DNA from: Clostridiaceae bacterium
GTDB taxonomy: Bacteria; Bacillota; Clostridia; Saccharofermentanales; DTU023
Assembly: GCA_012798865.1 (NCBI GenBank)
Contig: JAAZMK010000110.1
Coordinates: 1-18,344 of the forward strand
Length of the DNA stretch: 18,344 bases
Reading direction: 5' to 3'
Below, piece by piece: positions 1-7,907 of the stretch (position 1 is its first letter; each line of letters begins with the position of its first letter). Under the pieces are notes generated by a model that was not told the DNA's origin, searched no databases, and saw nothing but the letters and a program-made list of their open reading frames with translations. A program made the position numbers and the translations under genes.

Positions 1-377
1 ATGTTGAGCGTCATCGCGAGACCTGCTGCCGCCGTCACGATCCCGAGACCGCCGAGCTGGATGAGAAGCAAAATGACAATTTTACCGAACAGGGACCAGT
101 AAGTCGCCGTCGTCACCGTAACGAGTCCCGTGACGCAGAGCGACGTCGTCGCAGTAAAGAGCGCCTCCATGAAGCTTGCACCCTCCCCCGTCGCCGTCGC
201 AATCGGCAAACTGAGGAGCGCCGTTCCAAGAGCCACGACGGCTAGGTAGAGAACCGTCATCAGAAGGGGTGGATTGCGCAACAATGCTTCGAACGATGAG
301 TTGTTTTTTATACTCAGCTTATTAATATGGCAAACCTTCCTTGTAGTTACCAAATTTACTTCGTCGGGGACGTCCAT
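1..377 (-). CDS. TrkH/KtrB-family potassium uptake protein, N-terminal part (cut by window edge)
   Basis: This is the membrane pore subunit of a Trk/Ktr potassium uptake system. The minus-strand reading has the family hallmarks in order: a short N-terminus with the pair NPP, a first membrane segment ending in LLSLP, then the selectivity-loop region ATTSLCVTGL, and a second hydrophobic helix with LIQLGGLGI. The Cys-Val-Thr-Gly piece is the first of the four P-loop filter sequences of this superfamily. The rest lies off the left edge. Only about 18 residues precede the predicted start of the membrane core beyond the NPP pair, which fits KtrB better than long TrkH proteins, but the choice cannot be made from this piece. 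The start is uncertain. ATG at 377-375 has no good Shine-Dalgarno; an in-frame GTG lies at 407-405; a strong AAGGAAGG at 335-342 sits correctly only for a rare ATT at 326-324. A KtrA/TrkA partner is not visible here. Confidence 0.85.
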   Translation of the reverse strand, partial: MDVPDEVNLVTTRKVCHINKLSIKNNSSFEALLRNPPLLMTVLYLAVVALGTALLSLPIATATGEGASFMEALFTATTSLCVTGLVTVTTATYWSLFGKIVILLLIQLGGLGIVTAAAGLAMTLN

Positions 378-413
378 GCCTACAAGGCGAATTGCCCGCT
401 TCGGCACGCGCTT

Positions 414-444
414 ATTATACACCCGTGTGTGCTTCGCGATTATA
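414..444 (-). promoter_or_regulatory. Candidate -10 boxes for the potassium transporter gene
   Basis: Read on the minus strand there are two perfect TATAAT hexamers, at 444-439 and 419-414, just upstream of the transporter gene. No convincing -35 box lies 16-18 nt upstream of either. If the nearer box is used, transcription would begin almost at the GTG at 407, giving a leaderless message. Confidence 0.3.
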
Positions 445-488
445 CTCCAATCGATGCGTCTCGGCACTGCCTCTCGGACATTTTACTG

Positions 489-497
489 TGGTATATT
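489..497 (+). promoter_or_regulatory. Candidate extended -10 promoter for the sugar transporter operon
   Basis: TGGTATATT matches the extended -10 form TGnTATAAT with one mismatch, 22 nt before the ATG at 519. No clear -35 hexamer is visible, which extended -10 promoters tolerate. Predicted transcription start near 504 would leave only a very short leader holding the Shine-Dalgarno AGAGGTGA, so this is a tentative call. Confidence 0.3.
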
Positions 498-518
498 TTC
501 AACAAGAGGTGAATCACC

Positions 519-1919
519 ATGAATGAGAAACGACGCAATGTAAAAAACCGTTGGTTCTACGGTCTTGGAACGGTCGGTCGAGACTTCTACTACACGATGG
601 TCAGCATGTACCTCATGTTCTACCTGACCGATATCTTGGAACTCGATGCGACAACGATGTGGTATGTCACGGGAGCGATGATTCTGACGCGTGTCTTTGA
701 TGCCTTCAACGACCCGTTCATGGGCGTCATCGTCGACAACACGCGCAGCCGCTTTGGTCGGTTCAAGCCTTGGATCGTCATAGGCATGATTTTCAGCTGT
801 ATCTTCTATATCTTTCTTTTCGTAGATTACGGAGTCCGGGGCTTTTCCTTCGCGCTCATTTTCCTCATCATCTACATTTTGTGGGAGATCGGCTACACGG
901 CGAACGACATCGCCTACTGGTCGATGATTCCCTCGCTTTCCGACGATCAGAAAGAACGGGAAAAAGCAGGTTCGATCGCCCGTATCTGCGCCAACGTCGG
1001 CATGTTCGCGATGGTGGTCGGCATTGTCCCGATTACGAATGCGCTCGGCAGAGCGACCGGAAGTATGCAAAAAGGCTATTTCATCCTTGCGCTGATCGCC
1101 ATAGGCGCCTTCCTGTTCACGCAGACCATCACCGTGATCGGCGTCAAAGAAGATCGGGGGATCCGCTCACAGACAGCGAAGACAACACCTAAAGAGATGT
1201 TCCGCGTCATTTTCCAAAACGATCAGCTCCTCTGGACAACCGTCGCGATGACGCTCTTCATGGTTGGATACGTCACGACGACTTCTTTCGGACAGTATTA
1301 CTTCAAGTACTACTACGGCAATGAAGAGACATATGCCGTATTCGCTCTCATTCTCGGCGTCTCACAGGTTAGCGCGCTCGCCGTCTTTCCGCTCTTGCGA
1401 AAGCGCATGAAGCGTCAACACATCTATACGCTGTCAACCATCCTGATCGTCATCGGCTATATTCTCTTCTTCATCGCTCCTCCGGGGACAATCGCCATCA
1501 TCGCCGTCGCCGGGATTTTAATCTTCGTGGGTCAAGGCTGGATACAAGTGCTCATGTTGATGTTCATTGCCGATTGCGTTGAGTACGGCGAATGGAAACT
1601 GGGGCGACGCAACGATTCCATCACTCTTTCTCTTCAACCGTTCATCAATAAGCTCAGTGCCGCCGTCGCAAGCGGCATCGTCGGCGCGACCGTCATCCTC
1701 TCAGGCATGAAGGAAGCCGAAGGTCCTGCCGATATGACTTCGTCGGGGCTGATGCTATTTAAGATTTCGATGATGATCTTGCCTCTTGTGATCATCGCCT
1801 TGAGCTACTTCATCTACCGCCGTTTCTATAAGATCGATGAAGAATTCTTCGGTCGCATCGTAGATGAGCTTGCCGTTCGCAAACAGGACAGTGAGGAATC
1901 CCATGGTGCATCTGAGTAA
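519..1919 (+). CDS. GPH-family sugar:cation symporter (MelB-like MFS)
   Basis: Secondary transporter of the glycoside-pentoside-hexuronide:cation symporter family; 466 residues is normal length for the family, with about twelve hydrophobic segments. Near the N-terminus the family signature is clear: Asp61 and Asp65 in DAFNDPFMG match the Asp pair that binds the coupling cation in MelB, followed by the cytoplasmic loop motif D-N-T-R-S-R-F-G-R-F-K-P at 73-84. A second cytoplasmic-loop signature is WSMIPSLSDDQKERE around 135-150. The start ATG is preceded by AGAGGTGA at good spacing. The gene overlaps the next one, a GH13 alpha-glucosidase, by 17 nt, so the two are translationally coupled. By inference the substrate is a short alpha-glucoside such as isomaltose, maltose or a related oligosaccharide, taken up with H+ or Na+; the substrate itself cannot be read from the sequence. 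Confidence 0.9.
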   Translation: MNEKRRNVKNRWFYGLGTVGRDFYYTMVSMYLMFYLTDILELDATTMWYVTGAMILTRVFDAFNDPFMGVIVDNTRSRFGRFKPWIVIGMIFSCIFYIFLFVDYGVRGFSFALIFLIIYILWEIGYTANDIAYWSMIPSLSDDQKEREKAGSIARICANVGMFAMVVGIVPITNALGRATGSMQKGYFILALIAIGAFLFTQTITVIGVKEDRGIRSQTAKTTPKEMFRVIFQNDQLLWTTVAMTLFMVGYVTTTSFGQYYFKYYYGNEETYAVFALILGVSQVSALAVFPLLRKRMKRQHIYTLSTILIVIGYILFFIAPPGTIAIIAVAGILIFVGQGWIQVLMLMFIADCVEYGEWKLGRRNDSITLSLQPFINKLSAAVASGIVGATVILSGMKEAEGPADMTSSGLMLFKISMMILPLVIIALSYFIYRRFYKIDEEFFGRIVDELAVRKQDSEESHGASE

Positions 1920-3840
1920 AAACAGCCGGCTAGGCGATATCATCGACCACCCTGTCGGGCACGACATGTGTTATCGGCTTCTGCTCATGCTGGGGCTGAA
2001 TCCTCTTCTATTAAAAAACCCGCTTCTCCGCCGTCTTCGCTTCCGCACGTTGGCAAAGCTCTCACACGGACAGCTGGACGACGCCTTTATGGATAGTTTC
2101 TTTCATCTGCTCAACATCGAAAAAGATCGACCCGTCAACAAAATGGGAGAACCGACGACCGCATGGTGGAAAGAGGCGACCATTTACCAGATCTACCCGC
2201 GTTCCTTTTGCGACTCGAACGCGGACGGGATCGGCGATCTGCGAGGGATCATCAATAAACTCGACGATCTGAAAGCGCTCGGCGTCGACGCCCTCTGGCT
2301 TTCTCCCATCTACCGGTCTCCGGACGACGACAACGGCTACGATATCTCCGATTATTACGACATTCATGAAGATTTCGGCACGATGGACGATTTTGACGAA
2401 CTGATCGTTGAGCTCGAAAAGCGCGACATGCGCCTGATCATGGATATGGTCTTAAACCATACTTCGGATGAGCACGCATGGTTTCAGGAAGCTTTGCGCG
2501 ACCCGAAATCACCGAAACGCAACTACTATTTCTTGCGCGATGCCGCCTCTTCGAAGTCGGTTAAATCTGAGGATACCCCGTCTCAAGAATGCGGCGATCT
2601 CTCGCCTCCCAACAATTGGACATCGTTCTTCAGAGGTTCGGCATGGCGCTATTTTCCGGAAGAGGAACTATGGGGACTGCACCTTTTCAGCAAGAAGCAA
2701 ATGGATCTCAACTGGGAGTCCGAAGCGCTCCGCGACGAGATCATGGAAATCCTTCATTTCTGGCTGAAAAAAGGTGTATCCGGATTCCGTCTCGATGTCA
2801 TCAACTACATCTCCAAAGCAGAAGGGCTTCCTGAAGGCAACGAGACGATCGGCGCGATGCTCAGCTTCTATGGCATCGAACACTACGTATTCGGCGCCAA
2901 ACTCCACGAGCATCTAAGAGAAATGCAGACGAGGGCTTTCACGCCTTACCGGGCCTTCACGGTCGGCGAATGTCCCGGAGTAGGGCGTGAAATGAGCAAG
3001 CTGCTTGCCGGAGAAGAGCGCGGAGAGATGGATCTCGTCTTTTCATTCGATCATCTTGAGAACCCCGGCTTTACGCGATGGGATGATTATCGATACGACC
3101 TCGATTACTACAAGCACTACATGATCAACGAGCAGGAAGCGCTTGGAAGTAACCACTGGATGAGCCTCTTCTTCGAAAATCACGACAACCCGCGCATGAT
3201 TTCCAAAGTCAATCCCGATCCGCACGTCCGTGAACAGCTTGGGAAACTGTTGGCATTGCTTCTCTTCTCGATGCGCGGGACGGTATTCCTCTATCAAGGC
3301 CAAGAGCTAGGACTCATCAATGAAGACTTCCGTTCCATGGACGACATCCGCGATGTCGAGAGCTTAAATTACTACCGTGAAAAAGTCGCCGAAGGCAACG
3401 AAGATCAAGGCTGGCGTGATATATTAGCCGGCAGTCGTGACCATGCGCGTACGCCGTACCCCTGGGATGATCAACCGCACGCCGGTTTCAGTCCCGTCAC
3501 ACCTTGGATCGAGTCATCATCAAGTAATCGGTCGAATCATTTGAATGCGCAACGGGCGGACGATAATTCCGTCTGGCATTTCTACCGAAAACTCATCGAC
3601 ATCCGGCGCCACCACAAAGGACTCGTCTACGGAGATGTCAAATTCGTAAAGAAGAAAAAACGCCACTACTGGGCGTGTTACCGCACGTACGGCGACAAAC
3701 GATACTTTATCGAGGCGAATTTATCGGATAAACCGATCAAGCGCCCGACCGGAAACCCGGAGGGACGCTTGATCATCAGTACGCATAGCAGCCAAAAGAA
3801 TTTGCTTCAGCCATACGAAGCAGCGATTTACGAGCTATAA
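1903..3840 (+). CDS. GH13 alpha-glucosidase / oligo-1,6-glucosidase with N-terminal helical module
   Basis: Cytoplasmic exo-acting alpha-glucosidase; no signal peptide. The ATG at 1903 is chosen over the in-frame ATG at 1864 because GTGAGGA lies just upstream; it gives 645 residues. The catalytic TIM barrel begins at about Trp88 (WWKEATIYQIYPRSF). The four GH13 regions are present: DMVLNH at 181-186, GFRLDV with nucleophile Asp298, VGE with acid/base Glu356, and ENHD with Asp428. The residue after the nucleophile is Val, which in this subfamily is associated with alpha-1,6 linkages (oligo-1,6-glucosidase) where maltases carry Thr or Ala. A loop at about 210-240 is longer than usual and rich in Ser/Asp/Pro. 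Residues 1-80 are an extra module before the barrel, predicted helical, with pattern LGDIIDHP and NPLL. The gene overlaps the symporter gene, so it probably hydrolyses the imported sugar to glucose. Catalytic assignment is firm; linkage preference is inference. Confidence 0.9.
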   Translation: MVHLSKNSRLGDIIDHPVGHDMCYRLLLMLGLNPLLLKNPLLRRLRFRTLAKLSHGQLDDAFMDSFFHLLNIEKDRPVNKMGEPTTAWWKEATIYQIYPRSFCDSNADGIGDLRGIINKLDDLKALGVDALWLSPIYRSPDDDNGYDISDYYDIHEDFGTMDDFDELIVELEKRDMRLIMDMVLNHTSDEHAWFQEALRDPKSPKRNYYFLRDAASSKSVKSEDTPSQECGDLSPPNNWTSFFRGSAWRYFPEEELWGLHLFSKKQMDLNWESEALRDEIMEILHFWLKKGVSGFRLDVINYISKAEGLPEGNETIGAMLSFYGIEHYVFGAKLHEHLREMQTRAFTPYRAFTVGECPGVGREMSKLLAGEERGEMDLVFSFDHLENPGFTRWDDYRYDLDYYKHYMINEQEALGSNHWMSLFFENHDNPRMISKVNPDPHVREQLGKLLALLLFSMRGTVFLYQGQELGLINEDFRSMDDIRDVESLNYYREKVAEGNEDQGWRDILAGSRDHARTPYPWDDQPHAGFSPVTPWIESSSSNRSNHLNAQRADDNSVWHFYRKLIDIRRHHKGLVYGDVKFVKKKKRHYWACYRTYGDKRYFIEANLSDKPIKRPTGNPEGRLIISTHSSQKNLLQPYEAAIYEL

Positions 3841-3872
3841 CGTCTCATCACTCGCCGTCAAATAATCTATCA

Positions 3873-5159
3873 TCAGCCTTCCAGCGGATTGTTGACGACG
3901 CCGACAAAGAGCGGCACGCCCGCGTCATCACTGATGACGTAGATGAAAGGACGGTCGAAGATCATCTCGAAAGGATCGTCCGGGAGAAGTATTGCAGTGC
4001 ACTTAATGTCGACTTGTGTATAGGCGGCTGCTTCGACGCCTTGCTCATTCAGATCAATAAAAGCTTCTTGCGTAATTTCGGTGACTTCAGCCTCTTGATT
4101 CGGCAACATCACCGAGAGATCAGGAGCCCCTTGAAGTATACCGCGAAGCCCCAACGCTTCCATTTTCTCAAAAATGTCGATCTTGGTCTTGTACGAAAAT
4201 TTTGGGATGCTGAATGCAATATCCGCCGTCTGTCTTTCACCTTCGTACACTGTCTTCAGAAAATCGGGGCTCGCAAGGAGCGTCTCCGGCAATACACCTT
4301 CATTTGGGAGAATGAAATCGATTTTCCCGTTCTTCAGTTTGATGGCGCTCGCACGGAACAAATCAGCCACAAGGTATTCTTGGTTGCAGTAAGTGTGATT
4401 CATGAACGTTACATCGGCGAGCGTGCCGGAGGGTGCATAAAAGGAATCTTGCCGGTTGCTCAATTCCTCGAACGCCTCCGCCCACTCCGCCTTGAAGTAG
4501 AGCGTATTCATCAGGATCATGTCGGCATCCGACGGATCAATCTCAGGTTTGATCTTGCCGCGCGTCTGTTCCTCCACCCACTTGATCATCTTTTCGGCTG
4601 TCGCTTTATCGTCGAAATCAACCTTGAAAGCAGAGGCGTAAAAACGATTTGCCAGCTGATCGAGCCAGTCCTGACCGACAAAATCGCCGAGCTCCTGGCG
4701 CATCCAGACGGCATTGGCGATTAGCTCCTCGCTTTCTCCCGCGTGAAGCATCAGGGTGTACAATTTCTGAAGTTCCGCGCCTGCGTCCATCTCCTCAACC
4801 ATTTCCAGAAAAGCGCGCAGTTCGGTCTTTGTGTGACCTCCGGCTCCCGCCTCTACCATGGCGAGCGCGTAGTACAAACTGATAGGAGAGTAAAGAGCGT
4901 TGCCGTCATCCTTGACCGTAAGGGCAGATCCGGATGTCTTGAACGCAAATTCCCACAGCGCTTTTCGAAATGCATCGGAAAACTCGTCATACCGAGTGCT
5001 CGGTTCAACCTCCGCTGGCGTTGCAAGCGTGCTTGCGCTTATTTTTTTCGCTTCACAGCCGATGACGGCAGTAGCTAAAATCGATAGGCAGATAAGAACA
5101 GTAATGGTGCGTAGTCGCAGGCTCAATGTCCGTGCTCTAGATTTCTTTTTCATTGTCAT
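3873..5159 (-). CDS. Serpin (serine protease inhibitor family), lipid-anchored
   Basis: Serpin-fold protein of 428 residues from the ATG at 5159; a second ATG six nt on (5153) is equally possible, since one GGAGG at 5166-5170 serves both. The N-terminus is a lipoprotein signal: basic Lys/Arg region, hydrophobic core, lipobox V-I-G-Cys35. After a spacer of about 25 residues the serpin fold follows: NALYSPISLYYALAM at 87-101 (shutter region), MILMNTLYFKAEW at 214-226, FSIPKFSYKT at 316-325, and near the C-terminus DRPFIYVI at 402-409. The hinge NEQGVEAAAYT at 371-381 has Gly at P15 and small residues at P12-P10, the pattern of inhibitory serpins. Counting from it, P1 is about Thr388 and P1' Ala389, but the loop before DRPF is some six residues longer than in alpha-1-antitrypsin, so the scissile bond may be further on. 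Predicted to sit on the outer face of the membrane and trap external proteases. Divergent from the iron-sulfur operon and convergent with the GH13 gene. Confidence 0.9.
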   Translation of the reverse strand: MTMKKKSRARTLSLRLRTITVLICLSILATAVIGCEAKKISASTLATPAEVEPSTRYDEFSDAFRKALWEFAFKTSGSALTVKDDGNALYSPISLYYALAMVEAGAGGHTKTELRAFLEMVEEMDAGAELQKLYTLMLHAGESEELIANAVWMRQELGDFVGQDWLDQLANRFYASAFKVDFDDKATAEKMIKWVEEQTRGKIKPEIDPSDADMILMNTLYFKAEWAEAFEELSNRQDSFYAPSGTLADVTFMNHTYCNQEYLVADLFRASAIKLKNGKIDFILPNEGVLPETLLASPDFLKTVYEGERQTADIAFSIPKFSYKTKIDIFEKMEALGLRGILQGAPDLSVMLPNQEAEVTEITQEAFIDLNEQGVEAAAYTQVDIKCTAILLPDDPFEMIFDRPFIYVISDDAGVPLFVGVVNNPLEG

Positions 5160-5230
5160 GAAACCTCCATTTTTGTTGACAACTCCATCCGGAGCGCTTG
5201 TCATTAATGAGCTACCCGATGACCCGGAAT

Positions 5231-5300
5231 CGTGACTCCTTAATATTTTATTGGTACGCTCAGGTATGCTCACTCTATATGACGACAAAATGGAGTCACG
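5231..5300. repeat. 9-bp inverted repeat between serpin and iron-sulfur operon
   Basis: CGTGACTCC at 5231-5239 and its exact complement GGAGTCACG at 5292-5300 are separated by 52 nt of AT-rich sequence. They lie upstream of the serpin start on its coding strand and about 160 nt before the iron-sulfur operon. This could be paired regulator sites around the serpin promoter, a stem-loop, or chance. The remaining part of the 5160-5460 gap holds only weak promoter-like sequence. Confidence 0.4.
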
Positions 5301-5387
5301 GTTACGCGAAACAAATAAATTACGTCTTTCTCCTAATCATACTCCCTTTCGTGATGTATGATGAAATGCGAACCACATGTCATCGAC

Positions 5388-5416
5388 TTGTTTCGGCGAA
5401 AGTTTGTGAGACAATA
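5388..5416 (+). promoter_or_regulatory. Candidate promoter for the iron-sulfur operon
   Basis: TTGTTT and ACAATA are separated by 17 nt, followed about 45 nt later by the NuoE-like start at 5461. Both hexamers are imperfect matches to the vegetative sigma-factor consensus. A GGGAGAG at about 5443-5449 is the likely ribosome binding site although its spacing to the ATG (11 nt) is a little long. Confidence 0.3.
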
Positions 5417-5460
5417 AATACAATCGATCGAGAATATTAAACGGGAGAGTATTATAGGTT

Positions 5461-5985
5461 ATGGTCAGTCAAGTCAATCCGGAAGAACGACAGAGGGAAA
5501 TCGCAGCGTTCGAGAGAGATCTTGAACGCATTAAGGGCGGTCGCGGCATGTTGATGCATGCGCTCCATTTGGCACAGAACAGATTTGGCTATGTGCCCTC
5601 TGATGTCCAGCAGATTATCGCGGACACCTTAAAAGTTCCGCTGTCAACCGTGTACGGAGTCATCACTTTCTACTCAAGGTTTACGCTCGTACCGAAAGGA
5701 CGTTGCGACCTTTCCATCTGCATGGGAACGGCATGCTACATACAAGGTGCCGAGTCATTGTTGAAGGAAGCAGAGGAAACGCTCGGCATCAAGAGCGGCG
5801 AAACCTCTCCCGACGGAAGCTTCTCGCTTTCGACGACGCGGTGTGTTGGCGCGTGCAGCCTCGCTCCCGTTGTCACCGTCAACGGCGAAGTCCACGGGCG
5901 GATGACGGTACAAGAAATGAAAAAACTGCTGGACGATCTGAAAAAGCAGTATGCGTCCCAGCCGGAATCAGACGAAGATAAATAA
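5461..5985 (+). CDS. nuoE: NuoE/HydC-like [2Fe-2S] subunit of NAD(P)H oxidoreductase
   Basis: Small thioredoxin-fold [2Fe-2S] subunit of the 24-kDa NuoE/HydC/HndA family, 174 residues, the usual length. The N-terminal helical half contains the family stretch FGYVPSDVQQIIAD and VYGVITFYSRF. The cluster ligands are Cys87 and Cys92 (ICMGTAC) and Cys128 and Cys132 (TRCVGAC), the standard C-x4-C ... C-x3-C arrangement. The charged C-terminal tail is unremarkable. It is first in a three-gene operon with a NuoF-like flavoprotein 13 nt downstream and a NuoG-like subunit after that. In hydrogenases and formate dehydrogenases of anaerobes this subunit sits beside the FMN subunit and serves in electron transfer to or from NAD(P)H. 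Cytoplasmic and soluble: no membrane segment is seen. The family call is firm; the partner reaction is not known because no catalytic subunit is present here. Confidence 0.92.
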   Translation: MVSQVNPEERQREIAAFERDLERIKGGRGMLMHALHLAQNRFGYVPSDVQQIIADTLKVPLSTVYGVITFYSRFTLVPKGRCDLSICMGTACYIQGAESLLKEAEETLGIKSGETSPDGSFSLSTTRCVGACSLAPVVTVNGEVHGRMTVQEMKKLLDDLKKQYASQPESDEDK

Positions 5986-5998
5986 GGGAGAACACGCG

Positions 5999-7876
5999 AT
6001 GAGTATGACTATTGAAAAACTGAAAGAAATCCGCGAAGAGACTCTTAAGCGCATGAACCTGAGAGGTTTGCCTTCAGATAAGCCGAACGCTCCCTATCGG
6101 TGGTCCGTCGCCATCTGTATGGAGACGAGCTGTATGTCGTCGAAATCACGAGAAATCAAACAGCGCCTCCTCGAGTTGATTGAGCGAGACGGAAAAACAG
6201 ACGAAATAGAAGTCGTCGGAACGGGCTGTTTCGGACTCTGCGAGGCAGGACCCATCGTCATCGTCCGCCCGGGCGACACATTCTATTACCACCTTGACGT
6301 AGAAGACATCGACCGCATCTATGAAAGTCATCTTCTAGACGGAGAGCCGGTCAAAGACCTCATCTACCCGGAATCCATCACGGAAGACGGCTATCTCTCG
6401 TATTTCGATATCCCCTTCATGGCGCATCAGGAGCGCATCGCGCTGCGCAGTTCCGGGCACATCGATCCTGAAGATATCCGCGAGTATATCGCCTTCGGCG
6501 GATACGAGGCGCTTTACAAGGCTCTCATCGAGATGACGCCGGACGAAGTCATCGATGTCATCACAGAGTCGGGGCTTCGCGGGCGCGGCGGCGGAGGATT
6601 CCTCGCCGGTCGCAAGTGGCGCGCGACGCAAGTCTCTCCCGGCGACGAGAAATTCATCATTTGTAACGCCGACGAGGGCGACCCCGGAGCCTTTATGGAT
6701 CGCAGCATTCTTGAGGGCGACCCGCACTCCGTTATCGAAGCGATGGCGATCGCGGGCTATGCGATCGGTTCGGATCAAGGATACGTTTATGTGCGTGCGG
6801 AATATCCCATCGCCGTCGAAAGATTGGAAAATGCGATTGGGCAGGCAAACGACCTCGGCTTATTGGGAGAGAATATCTTCGGAACCGATTTTTCATTTGA
6901 TTTAGAAATCCGACTCGGGGCAGGCGCTTTCGTCTGCGGAGAAACGACAGCCTTGACCGCATCGATCGAAGGTCGCCGCGGCACGCCGAGGAGCAGACCG
7001 CCCTATTCCGCCGACAAGGGATTGTGGGGCAAACCGACGATGATCAACAATGTCGAAACATTCGCGAACATCCCCTACATCCTCCTGAACGGACCTGAAG
7101 CATTCAAGAAAATCGGTACGGAAAAATCGCCGGGCACGAAAGTATTCGCGCTCAGCGGAAAGATCAAGAACGTCGGACTCGTCGAGATCCCTATGGGGAC
7201 GACGCTTCGTCAGGTCGTCGAGGAGATCGGCGGCGGCATTCCGAACGGTAAGGCGTTCAAAGCCGTGCAGACAGGCGGACCCTCCGGCGGGTGCATCGGA
7301 CCGGAACATCTCGATACACCCATCGACTTTGACAGTTTGACGGAGATCGGCTCGATGATGGGTTCGGGCGGCATGATCATCATGGATGAAGACAACTGCG
7401 CCGTCGACGTCGCGCGCTTTTATATGGATTTCATCGCGGACGAATCGTGCGGCAAATGCACGCCGTGTCGCGAGGGCACGAAGCGTATGCTTGAGATCCT
7501 GATCGACATCACGGAAGGCAGAGGCGACGAGACGAGCATCCCGCGCCTCGAACGACTGGCAAGGACAACGGAGCTCGCCTCTCTCTGTGCTCTCGGACAG
7601 ACTTCCGCAAACCCGATTCTCTCCACGCTCAAGACGTTCCGCGACGAATATGAGGCGCACATCAAAGAGAAACGATGCCCCGCGGGCGTTTGCAAAGCGC
7701 TCACGAACTACTTCATCACGGACAAATGTATCGGCTGCGGGCTGTGTGCGCGCAACTGCCCCGTCTCCTGCATCAAGGGCGAAAGAAAAGAACTGCACGT
7801 TATCGATACGGACCAATGCATCAAGTGCGGTCTCTGTTACAGTAAGTGCCCCGTCAAAGCCATCGTCAAAAAATGA
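5999..7876 (+). CDS. nuoF: NuoF/HydB-like FMN and iron-sulfur subunit, with fused 2Fe-2S and ferredoxin domains
   Basis: NAD(P)H-binding flavoprotein, 625 residues from ATG 5999, chosen because GGGAG lies 8 nt upstream; an earlier in-frame ATG at 5951 sits inside the preceding gene. Domains in order: a thioredoxin-like [2Fe-2S] domain at about 35-115 with Cys40, Cys45, Cys77, Cys81; the NuoF core with the FMN/NADH glycine loop GRGGGGFLAG at 195-204 and NADEGDPGAFMDR at 223-235; the [4Fe-4S] ligands Cys484, Cys487, Cys490 and Cys530; a CPAGVC pair at 560-565; and a C-terminal 2x[4Fe-4S] ferredoxin with CIGCGLCARNC and CIKCGLCYSKC. This fusion is typical of HydB/HndC-type subunits of cytoplasmic, often electron-bifurcating, hydrogenases and formate dehydrogenases, and not of respiratory complex I. 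It stands between the NuoE-like and NuoG-like genes. All cluster ligands are intact, so it looks functional. Confidence 0.95.
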   Translation: MSMTIEKLKEIREETLKRMNLRGLPSDKPNAPYRWSVAICMETSCMSSKSREIKQRLLELIERDGKTDEIEVVGTGCFGLCEAGPIVIVRPGDTFYYHLDVEDIDRIYESHLLDGEPVKDLIYPESITEDGYLSYFDIPFMAHQERIALRSSGHIDPEDIREYIAFGGYEALYKALIEMTPDEVIDVITESGLRGRGGGGFLAGRKWRATQVSPGDEKFIICNADEGDPGAFMDRSILEGDPHSVIEAMAIAGYAIGSDQGYVYVRAEYPIAVERLENAIGQANDLGLLGENIFGTDFSFDLEIRLGAGAFVCGETTALTASIEGRRGTPRSRPPYSADKGLWGKPTMINNVETFANIPYILLNGPEAFKKIGTEKSPGTKVFALSGKIKNVGLVEIPMGTTLRQVVEEIGGGIPNGKAFKAVQTGGPSGGCIGPEHLDTPIDFDSLTEIGSMMGSGGMIIMDEDNCAVDVARFYMDFIADESCGKCTPCREGTKRMLEILIDITEGRGDETSIPRLERLARTTELASLCALGQTSANPILSTLKTFRDEYEAHIKEKRCPAGVCKALTNYFITDKCIGCGLCARNCPVSCIKGERKELHVIDTDQCIKCGLCYSKCPVKAIVKK

Positions 7877-7907
7877 CGCGCGAAGCGCTCGGAATGGATG
7901 ATATTGC

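Noticed and set aside
1864..1902. Earlier ATG for the GH13 protein
   Set aside because: No ribosome binding site there; GTGAGGA sits just before ATG 1903, giving the small overlap typical of coupled genes.
3841..3872. Shared terminator between the GH13 and serpin genes
   Set aside because: The 32-nt gap contains no GC-rich hairpin or T-run.
5160..5288. Longer N-terminus for the serpin (TTG at 5288)
   Set aside because: It would bury the lipoprotein signal peptide behind 43 residues; GGAGG lies directly before the ATGs at 5159 and 5153.
5951..5998. Earlier start for the NuoF-like protein
   Set aside because: The 16 extra residues overlap the NuoE-like gene, and a proper GGGAG lies before ATG 5999.
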